This document shows, piece by piece, positions 34,684-43,181 of a stretch of DNA of 64,000 nt. Both the position numbers and the translations under genes were made by a program. The notes under the pieces were generated by a model. It worked only from the letters and a program-made list of their open reading frames with translations, ran no database searches and had not been told where the DNA came from. Within the stretch, counting starts at the first letter, position 1. Every line of letters begins with the position of its first letter. The stretch comes from Streptococcus xiaochunlingii. GTDB taxonomy: Bacteria; Bacillota; Bacilli; Lactobacillales; Streptococcaceae. The stretch covers positions 124,001 through 188,000 of the forward strand of contig NZ_VFSG01000002.1 in the NCBI RefSeq assembly GCF_006385805.1. Reading direction: 5' to 3'.

Positions 34684-35560
34684 ATTAATCTCTAGAAATC
34701 GGAAAGTCTATACAAGAGATCGCTTAGCTTTCTTTATGTCCTTCTTATCGGTCATCATCTTAATCTTAGTTTATCAAGTCTTTTTAGGACAAATTCAGAT
34801 TGATGCCATCAAGGAGGCTTTGAATAGTGATACCGCCTCTACGGACACCATTCAGATGGTCAATTATTGGTTAATCTCAGGTTTAACGACCATTATCTCA
34901 ATGACCAGTACTCTTGGTGCATTTGGAGTGATGGTTTCGGATAGAGAAAAGAAGTTGAGTGAGGACTTTAAAGTCAGTCCAGTTTCTAACTTTAAAATTG
35001 AACTATCGTATGCGATCTTTGCGATATTATTTGGGATTATTATGACTCTGTTCTCTTGTATCTTTGCAATTGGTATGTTTAATGGTTTTAGTGCTCTTCT
35101 TGACTATTCTATGATGGACTACTTATCTATTTTAGGAGTTGTCACAATGGGAACGATGTTGTCTGCAACTATTATTCTGCCAATCCTAGCTTTTATTCGA
35201 ACCAGTTCAGCATTTACAACTTTGAGTACAATAGTTGGAACTTTTATCGGATTCATTTCAGGTGTTTATCTTTCTATTGGTTCTGTAGGAGGAAGCTTGC
35301 AACAGGTCATGACCTGGTTCCCTTTGACACAAGTGAATGCACTACTAAAACAGATTTTAATGAAAGATGCAATTAGTAAAGTCTTTGATAAAGCGCCAAC
35401 TTCAATAGTAACTAATTACAAAGAGTCTTATGGAGTCATCTTGAAGAATGCGAGTGGGGAACATCTATCGAATCACTTCATGCTTGCTTATCTTTTGATT
35501 ATTATAGTTGTTTTGCTGGGAGTTGATTTGATGATTAAAAAGATCAAAAAAATGAAGTAA
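34676..35560 (+). CDS. ABC-2 type exporter permease
   Basis: A 294-aa membrane protein with about six hydrophobic segments and a large loop after the first, the topology of ABC-2 permeases. It pairs with the overlapping ATPase gene. Such two-gene systems export drugs, bacteriocins or lipids, often for self-protection, and their substrates cannot be predicted from sequence reading. It ends in a Lys-rich tail (MIKKIKKMK). Confidence 0.85.
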   Translation: MLELISRNRKVYTRDRLAFFMSFLSVIILILVYQVFLGQIQIDAIKEALNSDTASTDTIQMVNYWLISGLTTIISMTSTLGAFGVMVSDREKKLSEDFKVSPVSNFKIELSYAIFAILFGIIMTLFSCIFAIGMFNGFSALLDYSMMDYLSILGVVTMGTMLSATIILPILAFIRTSSAFTTLSTIVGTFIGFISGVYLSIGSVGGSLQQVMTWFPLTQVNALLKQILMKDAISKVFDKAPTSIVTNYKESYGVILKNASGEHLSNHFMLAYLLIIIVVLLGVDLMIKKIKKMK

Positions 35561-35634
35561 AACTTATGCAATTATTGGATAGGCATTTAGATCAGTTGGC
35601 ATCAATGACAATCTTAAAATAAGCCAATCATCCT

Positions 35635-35665
35635 AACCTATCACTAAAAAAATTGGTAGGTTTTT
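35635..35665 (+). terminator. Weak terminator after the ABC genes
   Basis: The AACCTA/TAGGTT stem (35635-35640 with 35657-35662) runs into a T5 tract. The rest of 35561-35881 is the glmS control region. Confidence 0.5.
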
Positions 35666-35674
35666 CTTAATCCT

Positions 35675-35692
35675 TTCTTAACTAGACCAATT
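35675..35692 (+). promoter_or_regulatory. NagR dre-like site 1 upstream of the glmS promoter
   Basis: TTCTTAACTAGACCAATT matches the streptococcal NagR-type palindrome (ATTGGTCTAGACCAAT form) well in the right half and poorly in the left, at 12 of 18 positions. Confidence 0.4.
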
Positions 35693-35708
35693 TTTGATAT
35701 TTTGAAGG

Positions 35709-35737
35709 TTGACAAACAGAAAAAAGCATTGTATACT
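35709..35737 (+). promoter_or_regulatory. glmS promoter
   Basis: TTGACA (35709-35714), 17 bp, TATACT (35732-35737). It is followed by a leader of about 140 nt. Confidence 0.9.
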
Positions 35738-35762
35738 GACTCCGCTGATAATTTTTCTATCG

Positions 35763-35780
35763 AATCAGACTAGACCAATT
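35763..35780 (+). promoter_or_regulatory. NagR dre-like site 2 downstream of the glmS promoter
   Basis: AATCAGACTAGACCAATT matches 15 of 18 positions of the AATTGGTCTAGACCAATT palindrome. It shares ACTAGACCAATTTT with site 1 and lies about 20-35 bp downstream of the likely transcription start. Confidence 0.5.
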
Positions 35781-35881
35781 TTATAAATTGGCTAAGAAAA
35801 TAAGGGAACTCAAGTACGGATACCTATTTTCTTTCATTTTTATAGAAGGAGAAAGCACAGCTTGTCTGTGTCGTATATACT

Positions 35882-37690
35882 ATGTGTGGAATTGTTGGTG
35901 TTGTTGGAAATACAAATGCAACGGATATTTTGATTCAAGGACTTGAAAAGCTCGAATACCGTGGTTATGATTCTGCGGGGATTTTTGTCCTAGGTGGTGC
36001 TGAAAACCATTTGGTGAAAGCGGTTGGTCGTATTGCGGAATTGTCTGCTAAAACGGCTGGTGTTGAGGGAACAACTGGTATCGGACATACTCGTTGGGCC
36101 ACTCACGGGAAACCAACAGAAGATAATGCTCACCCGCACCGCTCTGAGACAGGACGTTTTGTCTTGGTGCACAATGGTGTGATTGAAAACTATCTCGAAA
36201 TCAAAGAAGAATACCTGGCAGGTCACCACTTCAAGGGACAAACGGATACTGAAATCGCAGTGCACTTGATTGGAAAATTTGCGGAAGAAGAGGGCTTGTC
36301 AGTACTTGAAGCTTTCAAAAAAGCCCTTCACATCATCCGTGGATCTTATGCCTTTGCCTTGATTGACTCTGAAAATCCAGATGTCATCTACGTGGCCAAG
36401 AACAAATCACCACTTTTGATTGGTCTTGGTGATGGCTACAACATGGTCTGCTCAGATGCTATGGCCATGATTCGTGAAACTAACCAATACATGGAAATCC
36501 ATGACCAAGAGTTGGTAATTGTGAAAGCTGATAGCGTTGAAGTGCAAGACTACGATGGCAACAGCCGTGAGCGTGCTAGCTATACTGCTGAGCTTGACTT
36601 GTCTGATATCGGAAAGGGAACCTATCCTTACTACATGCTCAAAGAAATTGATGAGCAACCAACAGTGATGCGTAAGCTCATCCAAGCCTACACAGATGAG
36701 GCTGGTCAAGTAGTGGTAGACCCAGCCATCATCAAGGCTGTTCAAGACGCTGACCGCATCTACATCCTTGCAGCTGGAACATCTTATCATGCAGGATTTG
36801 CTTCTAAGAAGATGTTGGAAGAATTGACAGATACACCAGTTGAACTGGGTATCTCCTCTGAGTGGGGTTATGGGATGCCACTTCTCAGCCAGAAGCCACT
36901 TTTCATCTTTATCAGTCAATCTGGTGAAACAGCTGATAGCCGTCAGGTTTTGGTTAAGGCCAATGAAATGGGGATTCCAAGCTTGACAGTGACAAATGTG
37001 CCAGGATCAACTCTGTCACGTGAAGCCAACCATACTATGTTGCTTCATGCAGGTCCTGAAATTGCCGTAGCATCAACTAAGGCTTATACAGCCCAAATCG
37101 CAGCCCTTGCTTTCCTTGCAAAAGCAGTCGGTGAAGCAAATGGCAATGAAAAAGCCAAGGCTTTTGACTTGGTTCATGAATTGTCTATCGTAGCTCAGTC
37201 TATCGAATCAACCCTTTCAGAGAAAGAACTGATTGAAAATAAGGTTCGTGATCTTCTTGAAACAACACGCAACGCCTTTTACATCGGACGTGGTCAAGAT
37301 TACTATGTAGCCATGGAAGCCAGTCTCAAGCTCAAAGAGATTTCTTACATCCAATGTGAAGGTTTTGCGGCTGGAGAGCTCAAGCACGGAACCATTGCTT
37401 TGATCGAAGATGAAACACCTGTCTTGGCCCTCTTGTCTGACCCAATTCTTGCCAACCATACTCGTGGAAATATCCAAGAAGTGGCAGCGCGTGGTGCTAA
37501 GGTCCTCACCATCGCAGAAGAAAATGTTGCCAAAGATACAGACGATATCGTTCTTACGACCGTACACCCTTACCTCTCGCCAATCTCAATGGTCGTACCA
37601 ACGCAATTGGTCGCTTACTTTGCAACCCTACACCGTGGGCTCGACGTGGATAAACCACGGAACCTTGCTAAGTCCGTAACAGTAGAATAA
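35882..37690 (+). CDS. glmS: Glutamine-fructose-6-phosphate aminotransferase
   Basis: The first step of UDP-GlcNAc synthesis, converting fructose-6-phosphate and glutamine to glucosamine-6-phosphate. It is 602 aa. The catalytic N-terminal nucleophile is Cys2 (MCGIVGVVG), with the glutaminase domain to about residue 240. Two SIS isomerase domains follow ([34 protein letters not shown]), ending in the conserved [11 protein letters not shown]. No glmS ribozyme is apparent in the leader, as expected for streptococci. Control probably runs through NagR-type sites around the promoter. Confidence 0.97.
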   Translation: MCGIVGVVGNTNATDILIQGLEKLEYRGYDSAGIFVLGGAENHLVKAVGRIAELSAKTAGVEGTTGIGHTRWATHGKPTEDNAHPHRSETGRFVLVHNGVIENYLEIKEEYLAGHHFKGQTDTEIAVHLIGKFAEEEGLSVLEAFKKALHIIRGSYAFALIDSENPDVIYVAKNKSPLLIGLGDGYNMVCSDAMAMIRETNQYMEIHDQELVIVKADSVEVQDYDGNSRERASYTAELDLSDIGKGTYPYYMLKEIDEQPTVMRKLIQAYTDEAGQVVVDPAIIKAVQDADRIYILAAGTSYHAGFASKKMLEELTDTPVELGISSEWGYGMPLLSQKPLFIFISQSGETADSRQVLVKANEMGIPSLTVTNVPGSTLSREANHTMLLHAGPEIAVASTKAYTAQIAALAFLAKAVGEANGNEKAKAFDLVHELSIVAQSIESTLSEKELIENKVRDLLETTRNAFYIGRGQDYYVAMEASLKLKEISYIQCEGFAAGELKHGTIALIEDETPVLALLSDPILANHTRGNIQEVAARGAKVLTIAEENVAKDTDDIVLTTVHPYLSPISMVVPTQLVAYFATLHRGLDVDKPRNLAKSVTVE

Positions 37691-37698
37691 AAATGAAA

Positions 37699-37730
37699 AG
37701 AAGATAGGATCAAGTCCTAGCTTCTTTTTC
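37699..37730. terminator. Terminator after glmS
   Basis: An 11-bp stem with one mismatch (37699-37709 with 37715-37725) followed by T5, before the convergent HAD gene. Confidence 0.85.
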
Positions 37731-37795
37731 TTTTATCAGAGGCTGGGTTAAAAAACAGTGAGTTAGAAAACCCATGAAAGCAGGAGCTCCATGGG

Positions 37796-38617
37796 CTATT
37801 TGTTTGATGGCGGTAAGACATACTCTTGGATAGCTTGCGCTACACCGTGTTCTTGGTTGCTGGTAGTGACAACTTGAGCTTCCTTTTGGACGGCTTCAGG
37901 AGCATTTCCCATGGCAACTCCAAGTCCAGCCAGACGAATCATAGGGAGGTCATTGAAGTGATCTCCGATGGTCATGACCTGTTCCAAAGGGACCTGGTAA
38001 TAAGCAGCCAGTTCAAGGACAGCATCCCTTTTTGAGACGGACTTGGCGGTGACTTCTAGGTAGTTTTCTTTTGAAAGGTAAAAGGCAGTCTGCGGAAATT
38101 CTTGTGGATCTAGCTTTTGATAGAGTTCTTGAATGTTCTGAGTCTCGCCGATCAAGAGCAATTTGTGTAGATGGAGAGCATCGTCAGAGAGGGTCTGAGA
38201 AAGGGGCTGTATCTGTGGCGTCTCACCAGTAATCGAAGCCTCAACTTGGGTCCACTGGTCCTCTCTAGAGTTAAACCAGACTGCCCCACTATAACAATTA
38301 ATCGAAATGCTGGGATCTAGTTCTTCCACGCGATGGAGGAAGGTGCGGATCTCATCTTTTTTCAGGCTGTGTTCAAATAGAATCTCTTCTCCCTTGACGA
38401 TGAGAGCTCCATTGTAGCACGCGATCGGTTCCTGATGGACGCCCAATCTTCTAGCGATAGGAGCAATCCCGATAGGAGAACGAGCCGATGCCAAGATAAA
38501 AGGAATCTTTTTTTCTTGGAGCTGGGGGATGAGTTCGATGAGGTCGGGATCGACCTGATGCTGCTGATCCAGAATAGTTCCGTCAATATCACTGACAATT
38601 AAACGAATGGAAGACAT
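37796..38617 (-). CDS. Cof-type HAD-IIB phosphatase
   Basis: A 273-aa cytoplasmic hydrolase of the HAD superfamily. Motif I is VSDIDGTIL with the nucleophile Asp, motif II lies in ILASARSP, and motif III/IV is TIGDHFNDLPMIRLAGLGVAMGNA. The C2-type cap sits between. Such enzymes dephosphorylate sugar phosphates or flavin precursors. The substrate is unknown. ATG 38617 has AAAGGAGG upstream. Confidence 0.9.
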   Translation of the reverse strand: MSSIRLIVSDIDGTILDQQHQVDPDLIELIPQLQEKKIPFILASARSPIGIAPIARRLGVHQEPIACYNGALIVKGEEILFEHSLKKDEIRTFLHRVEELDPSISINCYSGAVWFNSREDQWTQVEASITGETPQIQPLSQTLSDDALHLHKLLLIGETQNIQELYQKLDPQEFPQTAFYLSKENYLEVTAKSVSKRDAVLELAAYYQVPLEQVMTIGDHFNDLPMIRLAGLGVAMGNAPEAVQKEAQVVTTSNQEHGVAQAIQEYVLPPSNK

Positions 38618-38892
38618 AGGCACCTCCTTTTTCTTTAGTATACCATATTTTAGGAGGGAAGGATGTGCAGTATCATTAGGAAGTTACGGAAGGGATGGTT
38701 TCTTTTCCAGACGCTAAAAAACCCATAGCTGAAAGAAGCTATGGCTGTGGCCTTATCGAGGTTTTATTTCAATAAGGCTCATGTATAAAAGTTGTTGGTT
38801 TAGAGAGTACCCGCTAATTTTCGCCTAAATATAAACGTTTTAGTCTTAGGAAAAAATTTTTTAAAAAAATGTTAAAAATTATGTAAAAAGTG
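38618..38892. other. Gene-free stretch upstream of clpL promoter
   Basis: It contains two stem-loops, CCATAGCT/AGCTATGG (38723-38730 with 38737-38744) and GCCTTAT/ATAAGGC (38750-38756 with 38772-38778), then an AT-rich run. No ORF with a ribosome site, no CIRCE element and no clear CtsR heptad pair is visible. Confidence 0.5.
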
Positions 38893-38921
38893 TTGACAAA
38901 AAAATCATCCTGCTTTATAAT
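38893..38921 (+). promoter_or_regulatory. clpL promoter
   Basis: The consensus-like TTGACA (38893-38898), 17 bp, TATAAT (38916-38921). Two TTATGTAAA-type motifs flank it, at 38875-38887 and 38922-38935. Confidence 0.9.
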
Positions 38922-38995
38922 AATTTATGTAAACAAAAAGAGGTTGAGAAAATCTCAAAAGTTTACAGGATCAATAGTGGAAAGGAGATGGTAAG

Positions 38996-39052
38996 ATGCT
39001 ATTTCCAAAATATAGAAAACTAATTGATAAAAGAAGAAATACAAGTTCCTAG
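38996..39052 (+). CDS. 18-codon leader ORF upstream of clpL
   Basis: ATG 38996 has an excellent AAAGGAG site 8 bp upstream and reads MLFPKYRKLIDKRRNTSS before TAG. The peptide is basic. The stop codon lies in the left arm of a TAGCC/GGCTA hairpin (39050-39064), so ribosome movement could affect leader folding. It may be a regulatory leader peptide. Expression is unproven, and I recognise no homologue. Confidence 0.5.
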   Translation: MLFPKYRKLIDKRRNTSS

Positions 39053-39169
39053 CCCTCGAGGCTATTCATTTAAAAGCAAAATAAAATTATGTAAACAAAC
39101 TTAAAGTAGCTAAATCGGCTACTCATTTTCAAGAATGAATTAAAATTATGTAAATTAGAGGTAAACAAT

Positions 39170-41275
39170 ATGAACAACAACTTTAACAATATGGATGATC
39201 TTTTCAATCAACTAATGGGAAACATGGGTGGTTTTCGTTCTGAAAGCCGTCGCTACATGATCAATGGTCGTGAAGTAACACCTGAAGAATTCGCCATTTA
39301 CCGTCAAACTGGTCAACTTCCAACCGAAGGAAGTGAACCAGTGCAACACCAACAAGGCAAAGGCATGAAACAAGATGGAATCCTTGCGAAGCTTGGTCGT
39401 AACTTGACTGAAGAAGCTCGTGAAGGAAAATTGGATCCAGTTATCGGACGCAACAAAGAAATTCAAGAAACTGCTGAAATCTTGTCTCGTCGTACCAAGA
39501 ATAACCCTGTCCTTGTAGGGGATGCAGGTGTTGGTAAGACAGCTGTTGTAGAAGGCTTGGCCCAAGCTATCGTGAATGGTGACGTTCCAGCAGCCATCAA
39601 GAACAAAGAAATCATCTCCATCGATATTTCTGGTCTAGAAGCTGGTACGCAATACCGTGGTAGCTTTGAAGAAAATATCCAAAATATGATCCAAGAAGTC
39701 AAAGCCATGGGAAATGTCATTCTCTTCTTTGATGAAATTCACCAAATCCTTGGTGCTGGCTCAATCGGTGGTGATAGTGGTTCTAAAGGTCTTGCGGATA
39801 TCTTGAAACCAGCTCTTTCACGTGGTGAATTGACCGTGATTGGGGCAACGACTCAAGATGAATACCGCAACACTATCTTGAAAAATGCAGCTCTTGCACG
39901 TCGTTTCAACGAAGTCAAGGTCAATGCTCCATCTGCTGAAGATACCTTCAAGATTCTCCAAGGAATCCGTGAATTGTATCAACAACACCACAATGTTGTC
40001 TTGCCAGATGAAGTCTTGAAAGCAGCAGTTGATTACTCTGTACAATACATTCCACAACGTAGCTTGCCGGATAAGGCCATCGACCTAGTCGATGTGACAG
40101 CTGCTCACTTGGCAGCACAACACCCAGTGACAGATGTCCATGCTGTGGAACATGAAATTGAAGAAGAAAAAGCGAAACAAGAAGCTGCAGCTGCTAAAGA
40201 AGATTACGAAGCAGCCCTTAATGCAAAAGTTCGGATCGAAGAATTGGAAAAACAAATTGCCAACCATACAGAAGATCACAAGGTGACAGCAACTGTCAAT
40301 GACGTAGCTGAGTCTGTCGAACGGATGACTGGTATTCCAGTATCACAAATGGGGGCAACCGATATCGAACGCTTGAAAGATATGGGTCACCGTTTGCAAA
40401 CCAAGGTTATTGGTCAAGACAAGGCTGTTGAAGCAGTTGCCAAAGCAATTCGTCGGAACCGTGCTGGCTTTGATGAAGGAAACCGCCCAATCGGTAGCTT
40501 CCTCTTTGTAGGTCCTACTGGTGTTGGGAAGACTGAGTTGGCTAAACAATTGGCCCTTGATATGTTTGGTACTAAAGATGCCATCATCCGTTTGGACATG
40601 TCAGAATACAGCGACCGTACAGCCGTGTCTAAATTGATCGGTACAACTGCCGGTTATGTCGGTTACGACGACAACAACAATACTTTGACAGAACGTGTTC
40701 GCCGTAATCCATACTCTATCGTCCTTCTTGACGAGATTGAAAAGGCGGATCCTCAAGTGATCACCCTTCTCCTTCAAGTATTGGATGATGGTCGTTTGAC
40801 AGACGGTCAAGGAAACACCGTCAACTTCAAGAATACCGTAATTATCGCTACTTCAAACGCTGGCTTTGGTTACGAAGCTAACTTGACAGAAGATGCGGAC
40901 AAACCAGAACTCTTGGATCGTTTGAAACCATTCTTCCGTCCAGAATTCCTCAACCGTTTCAACGCTGTCATTGAATTCTCACACTTGAGTAAGGAAGACC
41001 TTTCTAAGATTGTTGACTTGATGTTAGCAGAAGTGAACAAAACTCTTGCGAAGAAAGACATTGACTTGACAGTGAGCGATGCTGCTAAAGAATACATGAC
41101 TGAAGAAGGCTATGATGAAGTCATGGGCGTACGTCCACTCCGTCGGGTGGTTGAACAACAAATCCGTGACAAAGTGACCGACTTCCACTTGGATCACCTT
41201 GAGGCTAAACATTTGTTAGCGGATATGGAAGATGGAGAATTGGTCATTAAAGAGAATACAAACTCAGAAGAATAA
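39170..41275 (+). CDS. clpL: ATP-dependent chaperone ClpL
   Basis: A 701-aa Hsp100/Clp ATPase with the characteristic Asn-rich N-terminus ([18 protein letters not shown]) and the ClpL-specific segment [14 protein letters not shown]. Two AAA+ modules follow: Walker A1 [13 protein letters not shown] and Walker A2 [12 protein letters not shown], with a UVR-like coiled middle region ([18 protein letters not shown]). ClpL acts as a disaggregase and heat/acid-stress chaperone that does not need ClpP; no IGF/IGL loop for ClpP docking is obvious. ATG 39170 follows AGAGG. It is monocistronic with a strong promoter and a leader of about 240 nt. Confidence 0.95.
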   Translation: MNNNFNNMDDLFNQLMGNMGGFRSESRRYMINGREVTPEEFAIYRQTGQLPTEGSEPVQHQQGKGMKQDGILAKLGRNLTEEAREGKLDPVIGRNKEIQETAEILSRRTKNNPVLVGDAGVGKTAVVEGLAQAIVNGDVPAAIKNKEIISIDISGLEAGTQYRGSFEENIQNMIQEVKAMGNVILFFDEIHQILGAGSIGGDSGSKGLADILKPALSRGELTVIGATTQDEYRNTILKNAALARRFNEVKVNAPSAEDTFKILQGIRELYQQHHNVVLPDEVLKAAVDYSVQYIPQRSLPDKAIDLVDVTAAHLAAQHPVTDVHAVEHEIEEEKAKQEAAAAKEDYEAALNAKVRIEELEKQIANHTEDHKVTATVNDVAESVERMTGIPVSQMGATDIERLKDMGHRLQTKVIGQDKAVEAVAKAIRRNRAGFDEGNRPIGSFLFVGPTGVGKTELAKQLALDMFGTKDAIIRLDMSEYSDRTAVSKLIGTTAGYVGYDDNNNTLTERVRRNPYSIVLLDEIEKADPQVITLLLQVLDDGRLTDGQGNTVNFKNTVIIATSNAGFGYEANLTEDADKPELLDRLKPFFRPEFLNRFNAVIEFSHLSKEDLSKIVDLMLAEVNKTLAKKDIDLTVSDAAKEYMTEEGYDEVMGVRPLRRVVEQQIRDKVTDFHLDHLEAKHLLADMEDGELVIKENTNSEE

Positions 41276-41321
41276 CTAGGACATCTAGCACCATAAACGG
41301 GAGAAAATCAGTTTGAAAAAG

Positions 41322-41350
41322 AAGGCTAAGAAGAAATTCTTAGCCTTTTT
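41322..41350 (+). terminator. Terminator after clpL
   Basis: An 11-bp perfect stem (41322-41332 with 41337-41347) capped by a GAAA tetraloop, then a T-run. Confidence 0.92.
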
Positions 41351-41448
41351 GATATCGATAAAAGAAAAATATATAAGGTATAGTTTTATCGTTTTTTTTC
41401 CCAGAAAGTGAAAAATGATAAAAAATAGGTATGTTTTTTCATGAATTG

Positions 41449-41464
41449 ACGCTAAATACAGCGT
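41449..41464. promoter_or_regulatory. Inverted repeat upstream of the small HTH-like gene
   Basis: ACGCT and AGCGT arms (41449-41453 with 41460-41464). A TATAAT at 41524-41529 is a candidate -10. The rest of 41351-41566 is AT-rich with no ORF. Confidence 0.3.
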
Positions 41465-41566
41465 GAAAATGCCTTAGAAAGCGTCTGTAAGCAAGATTTC
41501 CATATAAATGAACAAATAAATTATATAATATATAAAAGACTAAATTTAAGGGGATAGGATGATTTT

Positions 41567-41812
41567 ATGAAAAATCCAATTGATATTTATTCGACAAAAG
41601 ATTATAAGAAAGTTGAAGCTGTCGTTCAATTGATGGTGGATGGAAAGGTGACAAGTTATAGAGTAGCAACTGAGACAGATATTAGTAAGATGAGTCTAGC
41701 TACCTTGACAAAAGGAACCAGTAAAATTAAAAACATTACCTATCAAACAGCGATGTTGTTGATTGAATGGTATGATAAAAATCATGAAAAGTATGGAATC
41801 ACAATCGATTAG
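41567..41812 (+). CDS. Small HTH-like protein, unknown function
   Basis: An 81-aa protein starting at ATG 41567, with AAGGGGATAGG upstream at slightly long spacing. Residues 28-60 (TSYRVATETDISKMSLATL, then KGTSKIKNITYQTAMLLI) resemble the helix-turn-helix layout of small Cro/XRE-type proteins. I cannot assign a family. It stands alone between clpL and yajC with its own apparent promoter, so it may be an orphan regulator. Confidence 0.6.
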   Translation: MKNPIDIYSTKDYKKVEAVVQLMVDGKVTSYRVATETDISKMSLATLTKGTSKIKNITYQTAMLLIEWYDKNHEKYGITID

Positions 41813-41897
41813 CAAAAACCATAAAAGCTGTCTGGATCGAATAGTGGCTGGACACCTCCATCCATGGACTTATTTTTTTGAAAATCAAGGGTTCGTA

Positions 41898-41926
41898 TTG
41901 AAAATACCTATAAAATTTGCTATAGT
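41898..41926 (+). promoter_or_regulatory. yajC promoter
   Basis: TTGAAA (41898-41903), 17 bp, TATAGT (41921-41926). Confidence 0.8.
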
Positions 41927-41958
41927 AGAGCATATATGATTTAAAAAGGAGAAACGGT

Positions 41959-42288
41959 ATGCAAAGTGGTACAACCTTGCTATTTATGCTTGCGCTAATG
42001 GTCGGAATGATGTTCTTCATGAGCCGTAGCCAAAAGAAACAATACCAAAAACGGATGGAGAGCTTGAACAAGCTTCAAAAAGGGTATGAAGTGATTACCA
42101 TCGGTGGTTTGTATGGAACAGTTGATGAAGTAGACACTGAACGTAAAACCGTTGTCTTGGATGTGGATGGCGTATACCTCACATTTGAATTGACAGCTAT
42201 TAAAACAGTTTTGCCAGTTTCAGAAGGAGTGACAGCTGGTGCAGTTGAAGGCGCTGGTGACTCAGATTCTATCATCGACGGTGAATAA
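41959..42288 (+). CDS. yajC: Preprotein translocase accessory subunit YajC
   Basis: A 109-aa protein with a single N-terminal membrane segment (LLFMLALMVGMMFFM) followed by the conserved SRSQKKQYQKRMESL basic stretch and the soluble KGYEVITIGGLYGTVDEVD motif. YajC associates with SecDF/YidC in protein export. ATG 41959 is preceded by AAAGGAG. It has its own promoter and terminator. Confidence 0.92.
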   Translation: MQSGTTLLFMLALMVGMMFFMSRSQKKQYQKRMESLNKLQKGYEVITIGGLYGTVDEVDTERKTVVLDVDGVYLTFELTAIKTVLPVSEGVTAGAVEGAGDSDSIIDGE

Positions 42289-42296
42289 TAAGAAAG

Positions 42297-42319
42297 AGCG
42301 ATCAAAAGGTCGCTTTTTT
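42297..42319 (+). terminator. Terminator after yajC
   Basis: The AGCGATC/GGTCGCT stem (one G-T pair) with an AAAA loop and T6. Confidence 0.85.
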
Positions 42320-42377
42320 CATTTTTAGCTAGATGCCCCCTAGAAAAGGGGCTAGACTGCCATTTTAAGCGGATTTA

Positions 42378-42386
42378 TGATATAAT
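42378..42386 (+). promoter_or_regulatory. Extended -10 promoter of uppS
   Basis: TGATATAAT lies 35 bp before the uppS start. The -35 is poor. Confidence 0.6.
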
Positions 42387-42420
42387 GAAGCGATAAAAAC
42401 AGTGAAATAGGTAGAAAAAC

Positions 42421-43170
42421 ATGTTTCGTTTTAAAAAGAAAGAAAAATTAAGTGTTCCCTTAGAAGTGCCCAAGCACATTGGAATCATTATGGATGGGAA
42501 CGGTCGTTGGGCCAAAAAACGGATGCAACCTCGTGTCTTTGGCCACAAGGCTGGCATGGAGGCTCTGCAAGAAGTAACCATCGCAGCCAAGGAGATGGGA
42601 GTGCAAGCCCTAACGGTCTATGCTTTCTCAACGGAAAACTGGACACGTCCTCAACAGGAAGTGAGCTTTATCATGAATCTTCCAGTTGAATTTTACGATC
42701 GCTTTGTTCCAGAACTTCATAGAAATAATGTGAAGATCCAGATGATTGGCGAGGTTTCCCGTCTTCCGAAGGAAACCTTAGAGGCTCTGGAAAAGGCAGA
42801 GGCGTTAACCCACTCCAATACAGGCTTGATTTTGAATTTTGCCTTGAACTATGGAGGACGGGCGGAACTGACCCAAGCAGTCAAACAAATCGCCCAGGAA
42901 GTTCTCGATGCGCACTTAAATCCAGGTGATATTTCAGAAGAGATCATTGCCAATTATTTGTATACCAGTAGTCTACCCAAGGACTTGCGAGATCCTGATC
43001 TGATTATTCGGACCAGTGGCGAGCTTCGCTTGAGTAACTTTTTACCTTGGCAAGCAGCCTACAGTGAGCTTTACTTTACCGATGTGATGTGGCCTGACTT
43101 TGGAGAAAAGGCCTTGCATGAAGCAATAGAAGAATACAGCCATCGTCATCGACGTTTTGGTGGTGTATAG
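42421..43170 (+). CDS. uppS: Undecaprenyl diphosphate synthase
   Basis: A cis-prenyltransferase making the C55 lipid carrier for cell wall and polysaccharide synthesis. It is 249 aa. The diphosphate-binding motif IMDGNGRWAKKR with its catalytic Asp lies near residue 25. TVYAFSTENWTRP and the C-terminal IRTSGELRLSNFLPWQ are conserved. It is the first gene of a uppS-cdsA-rseP-proS run in the usual streptococcal order. Confidence 0.96.
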   Translation: MFRFKKKEKLSVPLEVPKHIGIIMDGNGRWAKKRMQPRVFGHKAGMEALQEVTIAAKEMGVQALTVYAFSTENWTRPQQEVSFIMNLPVEFYDRFVPELHRNNVKIQMIGEVSRLPKETLEALEKAEALTHSNTGLILNFALNYGGRAELTQAVKQIAQEVLDAHLNPGDISEEIIANYLYTSSLPKDLRDPDLIIRTSGELRLSNFLPWQAAYSELYFTDVMWPDFGEKALHEAIEEYSHRHRRFGGV

Positions 43171-43181
43171 GAGAGAAATAG

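Larger units (their letters stand above)
38875..39154 (+). repeat. Four dispersed TTATGTAAA motifs in the clpL control region
   Basis: Copies at 38875-38887, 38922-38935, 39083-39097 and 39142-39154, all on the same strand. The last two belong to an imperfect direct repeat of about 37 bp that begins with GGCTAYTCATTT at 39060 and 39117. Short hairpins lie at 38944-38958, 39050-39064 and 39105-39123. Confidence 0.6.

Noticed and set aside
35738..35881. Possible glmS ribozyme in the glmS leader
   Set aside because: The conserved ribozyme core is not visible, and streptococci are not known to use it; regulator sites explain the leader better.
38780..38830. CIRCE (HrcA) element near clpL, TTTAGAGAGTACCCGCTAAT
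   Set aside because: Only fragments match; the TTAGCACTC-N9-GAGTGCTAA arrangement is absent.
41567..41812. Antitoxin of a toxin-antitoxin pair
   Set aside because: No partner gene lies on either side; the next coding sequence is yajC with its own promoter.
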